A stretch of 56,209 nt of DNA from Candidatus Zixiibacteriota bacterium (GCA_024641335.1 JAHEDG010000006.1:38359-94567); one strand, 5' to 3'. Counted from the first letter of the stretch, positions 39,450 to 48,460 are shown. The notes: generated from the sequence alone by a model not told the origin. Translations and numbers: made by a program.

Positions 39450-39758
39450 CTAAGTCAGCCAATATACGGAGGCAAAGGCAGCGATCCAGACGCCGACCTG
39501 CAGGGCCAGTATTCTCAATGCCTGTCTGGGGTGCCTGGACAAGTTTTTGAACACGAAGTACGCCGCTACTGGTATCTGGGCTACCATGAGAACCTGAAAA
39601 ACATGGGCCGCGGTGCCTTCATCCGCTTCATGGACCACACCAAATATCGCGGCGCGCAATACAACCATTGCCAAAGACGCGAGCGACATGACAAGCGGTA
39701 TAAAAGCGCTCGGCTGTTTTATCAACGACTGATTCCTGGCAACCGGTACGTTGCTCAT
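39450..39758 (-). CDS. Small integral membrane protein of unknown function
   Basis: A 102-residue protein with three hydrophobic segments (about residues 20-40, 52-70 and 82-101). A conserved-looking soluble loop 'FGVVHEADEGTAAHVFQVLM' lies between the first two. A strong ribosome site GGGGGAG precedes the ATG. I recall similar small proteins from environmental bacteria but no named family or function. The histidine and acidic residues in the loop might bind a metal or haem, which is speculation. It stands alone between the cargo protein and the GIY-YIG remnant. Confidence 0.65.
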   Translation of the reverse strand: MSNVPVARNQSLIKQPSAFIPLVMSLASLAMVVLRAAIFGVVHEADEGTAAHVFQVLMVAQIPVAAYFVFKNLSRHPRQALRILALQVGVWIAAFASVYWLT

Positions 39759-39983
39759 ATTAATTCTCCCCCGATTGAGCTATTGTCCAACAAAACAGAT
39801 GCCATTAAGCCCTCCTCTTTCGAGCGGAATCGGTTCGTGACAAAACCTGTCCGCCCCCGGTCATAGATATGATATTGTAAATTTACTCAATTGTTTCAAA
39901 AAACTAAGCCCGATATCAGCGAATTCGCGGCTTTTTAATGATCAACGGGATAAGATGGTGGCGGGGAAACTTGCGGAATGTAA

Positions 39984-40310
39984 TTATAGCGGGGTCGATC
40001 CCGTCGCGGACCGAAACTCGCGGCCTTTCCCGGCCGTAGACCGGGGAGGTTTTAATCCTGACGGATCCGAATGGACCAAACGGTTGATACGGTCGTGGCT
40101 ATTCCAACCTTTTATCTCGCGTTCTCGTCTCATCGCCTCGATCCTCGTCGAAAATCGCTCGGTATAAACCAGTTCCTACGGATCATCCCTTTTCATGTAT
40201 TTCGATCTGCCCGCGTTATGACGTTTCTACCTGTCATCCAAATCGGAAGTACTGCCCGTATAATACTTACCGGTAGACAGGCTTTGGAGTATATAAGAAT
40301 ATTCTGGCAT
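39984..40310 (-). pseudogene. GIY-YIG endonuclease (UPF0213-type), broken by two stop codons
   Basis: Translating the minus strand from the ATG at 40310 gives an almost complete GIY-YIG domain in a single frame: 'MPEYSYILQSLSTGKYYTGS' opens it, 'KRHNAGRSKYMKRDDP' follows, and 'RREREIKGWNSHDRINRLV' holds the catalytic glutamate region. Two in-frame TAG codons interrupt it, at 40227-40229 (where relatives have Leu) and 40176-40178 (where relatives have Trp). Each is one base change from a sense codon. The frame then runs through the 31-bp repeat as GREFRSATGS and stops at 39984. It begins 13 bases after the tRNA-Asp gene, and its tail resembles the end of that tRNA. Such nucleases are found in mobile or intron-like settings. 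Confidence 0.8.
39995..40025 (-). repeat. 31-bp repeat, copy 2 (tail of the GIY-YIG remnant)
   Basis: Identical to 36972-37002. On the minus strand it is preceded by A and followed by CCCC, so the segment begins AGGCCGCGAGTT and ends TCGACCCC. Both ends match the T-arm and acceptor half of the tRNA-Asp 300 bases away; the middle differs and is about 7 bases longer. Confidence 0.85.
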
Positions 40311-40322
40311 CGAAATCAAATA

Positions 40323-40397
40323 CGGGGTCGACGAGACTCGAACTCGCGGCCTCCTGCGTGACAGGCAGGCGTTCTAACCAAACTGAACTACGACCCC
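40323..40397 (-). tRNA. tRNA-Asp (anticodon GTC)
   Basis: The minus strand folds as a full cloverleaf: acceptor GGGGTCG with CGACCCC and discriminator G, D-arm GTTC...GAAC, anticodon stem CCTGC/GCAGG with loop CTGTCAC, and T-arm GCGAG TTCGAGT CTCGT with GTTCGAGTC. CCA is not encoded. tRNA-Val lies 22 bases upstream on the same strand. Confidence 0.95.
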
Positions 40398-40419
40398 TTA
40401 ATATTCTATTTTCAATATC

Positions 40420-40494
40420 TGGGCAGTGCTGGATTCGAACCAGCGACCCTCTGCGTGTAAGGCAGATGCTCTAACCAAACTGAGCTAACTGCCC
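40420..40494 (-). tRNA. tRNA-Val (anticodon TAC)
   Basis: The minus strand gives acceptor GGGCAGT with ACTGCCC and discriminator A, D-arm GCTC...GAGC, anticodon stem TCTGC/GCAGA with loop CTTACAC, and T-arm CGCTGG TTCGAAT CCAGC. CCA is not encoded. It is probably cotranscribed with tRNA-Asp. Confidence 0.95.
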
Positions 40495-40509
40495 GAATCC
40501 CCATTATCG

Positions 40510-40758
40510 CTAAGGAGCCGGGCTATCCCCTTCGCCCGCCAAACGCTCCCCCTCGGTCTTGCCCTTGGGCAATAAAATCCCCAATGGGATGACCACGCAA
40601 TAGCCCAGAACCAGGAGAATCGGAGCAATAGTGATATCGCCGAAGCCCAGGAAGATGAAACCCACGATTATTACCAGAATACCAATCCCCAATGTCAGAT
40701 AGTTATTCCGGCCTAAATCGATTCCATCCTGACTTTTCGCTCTTTTCACCACTACCAT
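40510..40758 (-). CDS. Small two-helix membrane protein (DUF3098-like)
   Basis: An 82-residue protein. After a polar start comes 'LGRNNYLTLGIGILVIIVG', then a glycine-rich turn, then 'ITIAPILLVLGYCVVIPLGI', then a charged tail. The layout of two helices with 'ITLAPILL' in the second recalls DUF3098 proteins of FCB bacteria, but I am not sure. Function unknown. The ATG at 40758 directly follows AGGAGAC. Upstream is a candidate promoter with a perfect TTGACA at 40868-40873, and the two tRNA genes follow downstream, so they may share the transcript. Confidence 0.65.
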   Translation of the reverse strand: MVVVKRAKSQDGIDLGRNNYLTLGIGILVIIVGFIFLGFGDITIAPILLVLGYCVVIPLGILLPKGKTEGERLAGEGDSPAP

Positions 40759-40845
40759 GTCTCCTTTTACGCCCCCGACCCGGGATTTCTCCCGATAATC
40801 AGAGCTTACCGGAAAAGCCCGGTAACGGCGGCTTGCCAGACGCCT

Positions 40846-40873
40846 AAGTTAACCCAAATCAATATAATGTCAA
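40846..40873 (-). promoter_or_regulatory. Possible promoter for the small membrane protein and tRNAs
   Basis: On the minus strand a perfect TTGACA (40873-40868) is followed after 16 bases by a weak TAACTT (40851-40846), 88 bases before the start at 40758. Confidence 0.4.
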
Positions 40874-40934
40874 GCAGATTTTCTTCTGTTCGAATCCGAT
40901 TTTCGAACCGCTTATGGGCCAGTCGGGCCTGCTT

Positions 40935-42323
40935 TCAGTAAGCCCCTGGACTCCTGGCTATGTTCCTGATTGTCAAAAGGATGATCTTTATATCGAATAC
41001 CAGAGACCAGTTCTCCACGTAATACAAATCGTATTTGGTTCTTTCGCTTATAGATGTGTCTCCCCGCAAGCCGTTTACCTGTGCCCAGCCGGTTACACCC
41101 GATTTTACTTTATGACGCTGGAAATAGCGGGGAATATCGTCCCTGAATTTTTCAACATAGCCGGGCTGCTCCGGCCGAGGCCCGACAAGCGACATCTGAC
41201 CCAAAAATACGTTCCAAAGCTGCGGCAATTCATCCAGACTATACTTCCTGATAAACTGGCCGACCGTGGTCCGCCGAGGATCGTTCTCCACTGTCCAGCA
41301 CTCACCATCAGGATTTCCTACGCCATGTCTCATCGAGCGGAATTTGATCATACTGAATTCCCGGCCGTTTCGCCCGACACGACGTTGGATAAAAAACAAC
41401 GGCCCCTTCGAATCGAGTTTCACCGCCAGACCGATAATCCCCAACGCTGGAAACAGCGCCAGCAAACCGGTCCCCGACAACACAATATCGAATACTCTTT
41501 TCAACAGACGAGAATACCCTTCTATCGATGTTCTGCCCCAACGCAGCACCGGGATACCCTCGATCTGTCCAGATTCCGATCTCGAAGTCATAATGCCCAT
41601 AATATCCGCCGTCATCATATACTCGATCTTCAAATTCTCGCTCTTCATAACAAAATCGACTATAAAATCCTGCCTGGATGGCGGCAGGTTGAATATCACC
41701 ATATCGATACCGAGGTTCTTCACTATTTTTTCGGAATCTTCCAGCCGACCAGGAAAATCGTCAGGATTGTCGTTCCCGCCGATAAACCCCACGGGGAAAA
41801 TCCCCCAAGCCGGTTGATCCTTCAGCTTTTCAAAAAGACGACGTCCGCTCTTCTCGGCTCCGATGAAAACCGCCCTTTTTACCCCCAACCCCCGACGTAA
41901 TGTTGCTAACTCGATTCTGTAAAATAACTCCCGCGTTAGATAAACTATCGCTATTCCCAATATCCATGCAAATACCATAACCAACCGCGAAAAACTCTCG
42001 CCGCGATAGAAAAAAGTCGTGGCGATTATCAATATCGCCCCGGACGATACCCCCCGCGCCGCTTCCCAGAAACGGTCGAATGACGATGGAGAGCGGCGGC
42101 GGTAATGCCCCATCAGGCCGAAAATAAAAATCCAGACCAATGCCACAAAAACAAGAGCCTGAAGATATAATCCCAGCCTGGGGATACCCTTAGTGACTGG
42201 TATAAGCCGTGTGGCCGCCGAATAAAATCGGATCTCATAAGCCAGATAAAAACTCAAAAATATGCCGACGGCATCGGCAAAAATATAAAAAAGAGGCACT
42301 ATATACGGGAATTTCGTTCTCAT
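40935..42323 (-). CDS. Polyprenyl-phosphate sugar phosphotransferase (WbaP/WcaJ type)
   Basis: A 462-residue membrane enzyme that places the first sugar phosphate on undecaprenyl phosphate to start a surface polysaccharide. About four N-terminal helices (1-120) and a CoA-binding-like middle domain (about 140-240, 'AVFIGAEKSGRRLFE') precede the C-terminal bacterial sugar transferase domain: 'KRVFDIVLSGTGLL', 'PLFFIQRRVGRNGREFSMIK', 'KYSLDELPQLWNVFLGQMSL', then 'GPRPEQPGY'. I start at the ATG at 42323, which overlaps the upstream gene's stop (ATGA). A longer frame to 42632 would run back through that gene. It is the last gene of the polysaccharide operon. The sugar is unknown. Confidence 0.93.
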   Translation of the reverse strand: MRTKFPYIVPLFYIFADAVGIFLSFYLAYEIRFYSAATRLIPVTKGIPRLGLYLQALVFVALVWIFIFGLMGHYRRRSPSSFDRFWEAARGVSSGAILIIATTFFYRGESFSRLVMVFAWILGIAIVYLTRELFYRIELATLRRGLGVKRAVFIGAEKSGRRLFEKLKDQPAWGIFPVGFIGGNDNPDDFPGRLEDSEKIVKNLGIDMVIFNLPPSRQDFIVDFVMKSENLKIEYMMTADIMGIMTSRSESGQIEGIPVLRWGRTSIEGYSRLLKRVFDIVLSGTGLLALFPALGIIGLAVKLDSKGPLFFIQRRVGRNGREFSMIKFRSMRHGVGNPDGECWTVENDPRRTTVGQFIRKYSLDELPQLWNVFLGQMSLVGPRPEQPGYVEKFRDDIPRYFQRHKVKSGVTGWAQVNGLRGDTSISERTKYDLYYVENWSLVFDIKIILLTIRNIARSPGAY

Positions 42324-43489
42324 CTCAGCAACCGTTTCTCTAACGTTTTCTTGCCGTCTTTCCTGAATATCCCGATCGATTCTTCCAGGAATCCGTTGAT
42401 CCGAGCCATAAATTTCTCCTTTGAGAAATTCAAGGCATGATCCCTGATCGCCGTCGAATCGAAGCTCGAGCTTTCGAATACCCGCAAGGCCTCCTGTATC
42501 GCCTCGGACGATTGAGTTCTGAAAAATATCCCCGATTTGAAACCCTCGAATCTGTCGGTTTCGTCGGAATACGGCCCGATAACCGTATCGAAAATTCCGC
42601 CCTGGCCGAACGCTATCACCGGCTTGCCGCAAGCCTGGGCCTCTACCGGTACAATGCCGAAATCCTCCACACCGGGAAACAGCAGAGCCTTACATCCCCG
42701 GTAACAATCCCGGAGAGTCTCCCGATCTATCCAGCCGGTAAACCGCACATTTTCCGGAGCGTTATTGGCCAACCGATAAAAATCGGGGCCGTCGCCTGTT
42801 ACCACTAACTTCTCAGGAATACCTCTGAACGCCTCTATTGCCAGATCCGCTCTCTTATACGGAACCAGGGCCCCGCCCAGAAGATAATAATCCCCGTCCT
42901 TATTGACACCCGGAGTGTAGTACTTGGTATCCACCGGAGGATGAATTACTATCGACGGTCTTCCGTAGTAGTTTTGAATTCTCGATTTTACGAAATTCGA
43001 ATCGGCGATGAAAAGATCGACCCGGCTGGACGATTCTCTATCCCATTTGCGCAATCTCGAGGCCGCCATCGATATGATCCTGTGCTTCATAAGATTCATC
43101 TTATCCTTCGGGAAATAATCGTCAAACCTGTCCCAGACATATCTCATGGGGGAAAAACAATAGCAGATATGCAGAGTAGAATCACCGGTTCTGGCCCCCT
43201 TGGCCACGCAATGAGAACATGAGATAACAATGTCGTAATCCTTAAACTCGAATCGTTCTATGGCCCGCGGGAAAAGAGGCAGATAGTAACGGTAATGAGT
43301 CAGCGCCTTCGGCATTTTCTGAATGAATGAAGTCTTGATCTCATGCCTTAAAAGATCAGCGGAGATTTTATCGGCCTCGCTGAAAAGGGTAAATATCCCG
43401 GCCCGAGGAAAAATGGATGCTATGGCCTCGAGAACCTTCTCCCCGCCGCGCATGCCGTTGAGCCAGTCGTGAACCAGCGCCGTTCTCAT
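42320..43489 (-). CDS. Glycosyltransferase family 4
   Basis: A 389-residue GT-B glycosyltransferase. The N-terminal half opens 'TALVHDWLNGMRGGEKVLEA', a glycine-rich loop typical of this group. The C-terminal donor domain has 'GDYYLLGGALVPYKRADLAI', and the E-x7-E motif appears as 'EDFGIVPVEAQACGKPVIA'. It should transfer a nucleotide-activated sugar with retention of configuration, in the cytoplasm at the membrane. Both ends overlap the neighbouring genes by four bases. Confidence 0.92.
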   Translation of the reverse strand: MRTALVHDWLNGMRGGEKVLEAIASIFPRAGIFTLFSEADKISADLLRHEIKTSFIQKMPKALTHYRYYLPLFPRAIERFEFKDYDIVISCSHCVAKGARTGDSTLHICYCFSPMRYVWDRFDDYFPKDKMNLMKHRIISMAASRLRKWDRESSSRVDLFIADSNFVKSRIQNYYGRPSIVIHPPVDTKYYTPGVNKDGDYYLLGGALVPYKRADLAIEAFRGIPEKLVVTGDGPDFYRLANNAPENVRFTGWIDRETLRDCYRGCKALLFPGVEDFGIVPVEAQACGKPVIAFGQGGIFDTVIGPYSDETDRFEGFKSGIFFRTQSSEAIQEALRVFESSSFDSTAIRDHALNFSKEKFMARINGFLEESIGIFRKDGKKTLEKRLLR

Positions 43490-44553
43490 CGCTTGATTAT
43501 TTCCTCTGCTACCCGAAGCAAAGCCCCGGCTGATTTCTCCCAGCTGTAAAGCCTGACTCTTTCCAATCCTCGCTCGATAAGGGTTTGCCTCAACTGATCA
43601 TTAAAAAACAGTGTCTCGATTTTATCCGCAATATCTTTTTGGTTATATGGATCGCAGTAAAGGGCCGCCGGACCGCAGACCTCGGGCAGCGACGATACAC
43701 CCGAGACTATACAGGGACACTTCCGGGCCATTGCCTCTATGGGCGGAAGCCCGAATCCCTCATAAAACGACGGATAAACCAGCATCCGGGCGCGGCTGTA
43801 TAAATTCGCCAGTTCATCGGTATCCATAAACCCTGAAAAAAATATCCTCTTATCATCCCCGGCCAAATCTTTCAATCTTTGTTCGGCGAATATCTTCTCT
43901 TTCGATCCGGCTATCACCAGGTTCAGATTATCTATCTTCAGGCTTTTGAACGCTCCTATGATACCGGCGAAATTCTTTCTCGGATCTATCGATGACACCG
44001 CTAAGATATAATCGCCGAATTCGTTCGGCCGGTTAGTCCCCGGATTAATGGAAAATTCTTCGGAAATTCCGCAGGGAATTACCTCCACCATCCGCTCCTC
44101 GACCTTCAATAGCTCGATTATCTCCTTTTTCGAATGTTCACTGTCGGATACGATTTTTAGCGCTCGTTTTCCGATTATGGGCCAAAGAACCCTATAAGCG
44201 ATCGAGAATTTTCTCGAATACCACTCAGGGTGACGCAACGGGGCCATATCGTGAATTACCGCGATATTTCTTCGGTAAAAAACAGGAGCCATGTTGCCCG
44301 GATTAATCAGGATCGATCCGGGAGCATGCCGCTTCAAAAACAGAGGCAACTCGATCTGCTCCCAGAAATATCCTTCGAAAAAACCGATCCTCTCCGCGCC
44401 AAGTTTCCCGGCGATTTCATGCTGGATTATATTCCGAGGAGCCAAAAACCTGATTCCCGGATGAAGCTCTTTTAGTTTCAGCGACATCTCTATGGAGTAA
44501 CGTTGTACCCCGGTGATCTTCTGGGTAAGGAATCGCGCGTTGACTATCAACAT
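43486..44553 (-). CDS. Glycosyltransferase family 4 (GT1-like)
   Basis: A 355-residue GT-B enzyme. It opens '[20 protein letters not shown]', continues with the donor-site start '[20 protein letters not shown]', and has the E-x7-E motif in '[20 protein letters not shown]'. 'QKITGVQRY' is common in rhamnosyl- and mannosyltransferases, but the sugar cannot be assigned. Its start follows the next upstream glycosyltransferase after 18 bases, and its stop overlaps the downstream start. Confidence 0.92.
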   Translation of the reverse strand: MLIVNARFLTQKITGVQRYSIEMSLKLKELHPGIRFLAPRNIIQHEIAGKLGAERIGFFEGYFWEQIELPLFLKRHAPGSILINPGNMAPVFYRRNIAVIHDMAPLRHPEWYSRKFSIAYRVLWPIIGKRALKIVSDSEHSKKEIIELLKVEERMVEVIPCGISEEFSINPGTNRPNEFGDYILAVSSIDPRKNFAGIIGAFKSLKIDNLNLVIAGSKEKIFAEQRLKDLAGDDKRIFFSGFMDTDELANLYSRARMLVYPSFYEGFGLPPIEAMARKCPCIVSGVSSLPEVCGPAALYCDPYNQKDIADKIETLFFNDQLRQTLIERGLERVRLYSWEKSAGALLRVAEEIIKR

Positions 44554-44571
44554 TGCTCCGCCCGCGAACGC

Positions 44572-45702
44572 TTATAGGTTCTTGTAATCATATGCCCGGC
44601 TATAAACGTTCATCATGTCATCAGCCATTTTTCCCCAGGTGAAAGTCGAGGCCCGCAGACGTCCGGCGTTTTTTAATCTTTCACGAAGATCAGAATCGCC
44701 GGCCAGTCTTTTCAAACCATCGGCTATAGAGTCTATATCGAGTGGGTTTACCAGTAAAGCGGCGGCGCCGGCAACTTCCGGTATCGAGGAAGTATCCGAG
44801 GTCAGTACGGGACAGCCTGCCGACATAGCCTCCAGTATCGGAAGACCGAAGCCTTCAAAAAGCGATGGGTAGGCCAAAAATACCGCCCCGCCGTAAAGCG
44901 CCGCCAAATCCTCATCGGTAACATAATTCAGCCGCCTAATTCTGTCTTTGCATTCGAGAGAATTCCATTCCGCCCGCAGCTTATCGAAATACCATCCCTG
45001 CGGTCCGGCTAAGACCAGCTGAAAATCATTCGACAGGCCGCTCCGATCGAAAGCCATGAAAAGACGGGCCAGATTTTTCCTCGGTTCGAGGCTGCCTACA
45101 AACAGAATATAGGAGCCATCGAGTCCGAATTTGGCTTTCATCCGGCTGATATCATCTGCCGAAACCGCTTTTATCGGAATGGTACCCGGGTACACTACTT
45201 CCACCTTCTCCGATGGCACATGCAGATACTCTCTTATATCCGAGGCCGTAGCCAGCGAGTCGGCTACGATCATATCGGCTCTGCCGGCATAGTATTCCAT
45301 CCGTCTTCGAAAATGACTTACCGCCGATGGAATTGCCATCTCTGGGTGAATAAGAAATACCAGATCGTGAATAGTTAAAACCAACGCGGCGTTCAAAGCC
45401 GGCGGAATTTGATAATTCAGAGAATGGAAAACGTCGATTTTACCGGTTAAAAAATCCACCGGTGGAATCGGCGAGTAGGCCCAGAGCAGATTCAGTACCT
45501 TGCTCGGAATCCTCGAGCGAACCAGCCGGAAATTGCGCTTCCCTTCGAATCCGTCGGGCATCTCCCCGCGCATGGCATTATAAAAAAGCAAATATTCGTC
45601 GCTTTCGTTTCGTGATCCCAGGGCTTCCAGATATTTCAGGATAAAACGTCCCACCCCGGTTCTGGTGCCCTTGAGAGCCCTTATATCAATCCCGATTTTC
45701 AT
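44572..45702 (-). CDS. Glycosyltransferase family 4
   Basis: A 376-residue GT-B enzyme starting 'KIGIDIRALKGTRTGVGRF'. Donor-domain marks are 'YILFVGSLEPRKNLARLFMA' and the E-x7-E motif in 'FEGFGLPILEAMSAGCPVLT'. It is related to the gene downstream (43486) but clearly distinct. Its start lies 17 bases inside the upstream methyltransferase gene, so translation is coupled. Donor and acceptor unknown. Confidence 0.92.
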   Translation of the reverse strand: MKIGIDIRALKGTRTGVGRFILKYLEALGSRNESDEYLLFYNAMRGEMPDGFEGKRNFRLVRSRIPSKVLNLLWAYSPIPPVDFLTGKIDVFHSLNYQIPPALNAALVLTIHDLVFLIHPEMAIPSAVSHFRRRMEYYAGRADMIVADSLATASDIREYLHVPSEKVEVVYPGTIPIKAVSADDISRMKAKFGLDGSYILFVGSLEPRKNLARLFMAFDRSGLSNDFQLVLAGPQGWYFDKLRAEWNSLECKDRIRRLNYVTDEDLAALYGGAVFLAYPSLFEGFGLPILEAMSAGCPVLTSDTSSIPEVAGAAALLVNPLDIDSIADGLKRLAGDSDLRERLKNAGRLRASTFTWGKMADDMMNVYSRAYDYKNL

Positions 45703-46456
45703 CCCTGCCCGCTACTATACCGATACTGAATCTTAAATAGTCGCAAATATGCGATCTCTCGAACCGGCGCCATAACCGGCCAATCGGATTTCTCAAAAAA
45801 CGGGGGATGACCGGATGACCAAACCGATTTTTCCCCAGGGTGTCTATCCTGTCCAGCAAGAGAAATCCCCTGAAATCAAATCCCCATCCGTACGCATCTA
45901 TTGCCTGAAACCCCGCTTGCTCCAGCGTTCTTTTCAAGCGATGCGGCGTATATTGTGTTTCCCAACCGGCGAACCATTTCCCCCGCGCTATGGATATTTT
46001 TTTCTTTATCGTATATAGAGTAAATGTCTGCGGAACGTCCGCAATTATGCGCCCGGTCGTTTTCATCGTTCGCCTTTGTTCCGCCAAAAATCGATCAGGT
46101 TTCCTGAAATGCTCCAATACACCCTGATGATAAATTAAATCAACTGAACCGCTCTTGAACGGAAGATACAAAGCGTCCCCCCTGACCGCCAAAACCCTCG
46201 CTTTCGCTGCATACGCCTTGGATCGAATCAGCTTCAAAGATTCATCCGACATATCCAGAGCGATAACCGTCCTTCCGGCAAGGGCAATCTCGATAGCGTC
46301 GACCCCGGCGCCGGCGCCGATTTCGAGAATAACATCTTTATCCCCTCGGGTAAATCGAACCGCTCGATCGACGATTTCCTTGTGGGCGGTATACCCCGGA
46401 TCTCCCCGGCTCCAATATTCATCCCAGGTTTTCTTCACCGGATCGCTCTTAGTCAT
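45686..46456 (-). CDS. Class I SAM-dependent methyltransferase
   Basis: A 256-residue methyltransferase with motif I 'VILEIGAGAGVDAIEIALAG', the acidic residue in 'VIALDMSDE', and 'VDLIYHQGVLEHFRKPDRFL' as motif II. It lies between the flippase and a glycosyltransferase and overlaps both, so it probably methylates a sugar or the end of the polysaccharide chain, as capping methyltransferases do. Its target cannot be read from sequence. Confidence 0.88.
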   Translation of the reverse strand: MTKSDPVKKTWDEYWSRGDPGYTAHKEIVDRAVRFTRGDKDVILEIGAGAGVDAIEIALAGRTVIALDMSDESLKLIRSKAYAAKARVLAVRGDALYLPFKSGSVDLIYHQGVLEHFRKPDRFLAEQRRTMKTTGRIIADVPQTFTLYTIKKKISIARGKWFAGWETQYTPHRLKRTLEQAGFQAIDAYGWGFDFRGFLLLDRIDTLGKNRFGHPVIPRFLRNPIGRLWRRFERSHICDYLRFSIGIVAGRDENRD

Positions 46457-47885
46457 TCTTCAAAATCTCCATAATCGGCTGCATGTCTACTCTGGTCAAT
46501 CCTTTCAAAATGATCAGTACGGCAAAGTAGATAATAATCCCGGCCGGTATCCTGATAAACAACGACCACCCGGGGAATGTTATAAGAAATAAGTACATAA
46601 TCCCGCCGGCCGCGAATGACCTGAGAACCACGGGGATCGCGTCTTTCAGCCGGTTCGATCGCCTTAATATGTAAAAACAGCCAGCCCCGGCGACTAACTC
46701 CGCGAGCACTGTGGCAGCGGCCGCGCCTTCCATTCCATAACGGGGAATCAAAATGAAGTTCATTATAATATTGGCCAGACAGGCCGCTCCGGTAATCCAG
46801 GGCATCAAACGCTGTTTGCCTATCGCTATTATCATATTCCCCTGCATGGAATTCACGAATATCAAAGCCAGTACCCAGATCAGGATATTCAACGCGGCAT
46901 ACGCCGGCTCATATTCCTGCGGGTAAATCCGCCTAATCAGCTGATATGAAACTCCTATGCCCCCGAATCCCAGACCGAAACCGGCGAAAAACAGATATTT
47001 AAAAGAAGCGCGGTAAATCAGCTCCAGCTTGGCCATGTTCTTTTCCAGAAAATAGGACATCTTCGGCAATAACGTCGATGAGATAGTCGATGGCAGGAAT
47101 ATCAGGGCATTGATTATTACATACGCCGCGTTATAAAAACCGACCTCCGCCTTTCCCCTGTAATATTCCAGAATCAAATAATCCGATTTATAGTAAATAA
47201 CAACCAGAACCGCCGTCAGACCTATGGGAGCCGCTTCTCTAAAAAACGAATAGACATCGGCCCGCGTGATCCCTAATGACGGCCGATACAGCATTACCGA
47301 TATAACCAGAGAATTCGCTATAAGAGAAACCAGCGACCAGCCGGAAAAAGCGAAACCGATACCGTAAAGACCGTATCCCAGGTACACCAGCAGACAGGCC
47401 GAACCGACGTTGAATACCTGCGATATCATGAATATTATTCCGTACAGACCGAAACGCTCGTGCCCGATCAGGCTGTTGATGAACGCTCCATTGATATTAT
47501 TGAAAAACATCCCCGCGCCGAACAGAATTATCAGCCAGGCTCCCCCGGCGTCGTCCGATAATAACAACGCTATCGCCGTTACTATCGCCAGACCCAGAAT
47601 ACCCAGGACGATCCGGATGATCAACGAACTTGAAAGAATCGCCCGCCGGGAATCTATGTCGCTCAATATGGCTGTCTGTCGAACCTGATATGTATTCGAA
47701 CCGAAATCGGCGGCCACACCCGCCATAGTTATTATCGCCATGATATAACCGTAGGCGCCGAACTGCTGAACCCCCAAAGCCCCGGCGATATACAGAGAAA
47801 AAAGAAGCGCCATTCCCCGCCCGAAAATCTGAACCAAAATCATCCACAAAGAGTCGCGGGCGAGCTTCCCTCCTGCCGATATCAT
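46449..47885 (-). CDS. Oligosaccharide flippase family protein (Wzx-like)
   Basis: A 478-residue membrane protein with about 14 helices. It opens 'GGKLARDSLWMILVQIFGRG', the usual start of polysaccharide flippases of the MOP superfamily, and 'AGALGVQQFGAYGYIMAI' follows. It should turn the lipid-linked oligosaccharide to the periplasmic face. Its start overlaps the gmhA stop by four bases. No Wzy polymerase is recognisable in the operon, so the product may be short or the polymerase may lie elsewhere. Confidence 0.92.
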   Translation of the reverse strand: MISAGGKLARDSLWMILVQIFGRGMALLFSLYIAGALGVQQFGAYGYIMAIITMAGVAADFGSNTYQVRQTAILSDIDSRRAILSSSLIIRIVLGILGLAIVTAIALLLSDDAGGAWLIILFGAGMFFNNINGAFINSLIGHERFGLYGIIFMISQVFNVGSACLLVYLGYGLYGIGFAFSGWSLVSLIANSLVISVMLYRPSLGITRADVYSFFREAAPIGLTAVLVVIYYKSDYLILEYYRGKAEVGFYNAAYVIINALIFLPSTISSTLLPKMSYFLEKNMAKLELIYRASFKYLFFAGFGLGFGGIGVSYQLIRRIYPQEYEPAYAALNILIWVLALIFVNSMQGNMIIAIGKQRLMPWITGAACLANIIMNFILIPRYGMEGAAAATVLAELVAGAGCFYILRRSNRLKDAIPVVLRSFAAGGIMYLFLITFPGWSLFIRIPAGIIIYFAVLIILKGLTRVDMQPIMEILKND

Positions 47886-48460
47886 TCCAATAGCCTTTTC
47901 TCCGCCGATTCTATTATTATATGACCCATGGCTATATGGGCTTCTTGTATTCGCTGGGTATCTAACGATGGAGCGGTTAAATTATAATCGGTCATTTTCA
48001 GAAGTCTACCGCCGTCCCCTCCCAAAAATCCGATGCTGATCATTCCTTTTTTCACCGCCGCTTCCACGGCCCTGATAACATTGGGAGAGTTACCTGACGT
48101 CGAGAAAACAATTAGAATGTCCCCTTTGTTTCCCAGGGCTTCGAGCTGACGGGAAAATACATATTCGAAACCGAAATCATTCGCGCAGGCAGTCAGAATA
48201 GAACTATCCGTGGTCAGCGCGATGGCTGGTAAGGCCTGACGGTTCCTGACCGCCGACAGACGAACCACAAGTTCCGCGGCCAGATGCTGGCTGTCGGCCG
48301 CCGAGCCGCCGTTGCCGCATAGTATCACCTTGTTCCCGCGCTTCAAAGCCCCGGAGAGTACTTCCGAAACCTCCAGAATTTTCTCCGATAACGTCTCCGC
48401 TATCTTTCTTTTTAGCTCAGCGGAATCCAGAAGCGATTTCTTTATGTTCTCGAGCGACAT
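47882..48460 (-). CDS. gmhA: D-sedoheptulose 7-phosphate isomerase
   Basis: A 192-residue SIS-domain isomerase that converts sedoheptulose 7-phosphate to D-glycero-heptose 7-phosphate, the first step to ADP- or GDP-heptose. Signatures are 'KVILCGNGGSAADSQHLAAE', 'LTTDSSILTACANDFGFE', 'VFSTSGNSPNV' and the C-terminal 'QEAHIAMGHIIIE' with the catalytic Glu and His. Its place ahead of the flippase suggests that heptose enters the polysaccharide or lipopolysaccharide core. The other heptose genes (hldE, gmhB) are not in the window. Confidence 0.94.
   Translation of the reverse strand: MSLENIKKSLLDSAELKRKIAETLSEKILEVSEVLSGALKRGNKVILCGNGGSAADSQHLAAELVVRLSAVRNRQALPAIALTTDSSILTACANDFGFEYVFSRQLEALGNKGDILIVFSTSGNSPNVIRAVEAAVKKGMISIGFLGGDGGRLLKMTDYNLTAPSLDTQRIQEAHIAMGHIIIESAEKRLLE

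Noticed and set aside
36972-40025. A classical integrative element bounded by the 31-bp repeats
   Set aside because: No integrase, excisionase or phage/conjugation gene lies between them, and the inner genes look like ordinary chromosomal ones.
40176-40229. Recoding of UAG as an amino acid in the GIY-YIG frame
   Set aside because: The two TAG codons stand where relatives have different residues (Leu and Trp), each one mutation away; decay is simpler.
40914-41900. A 328-codon plus-strand frame opposite the sugar phosphotransferase
   Set aside because: Shadow frame; the minus-strand gene has all family motifs and fits the operon.
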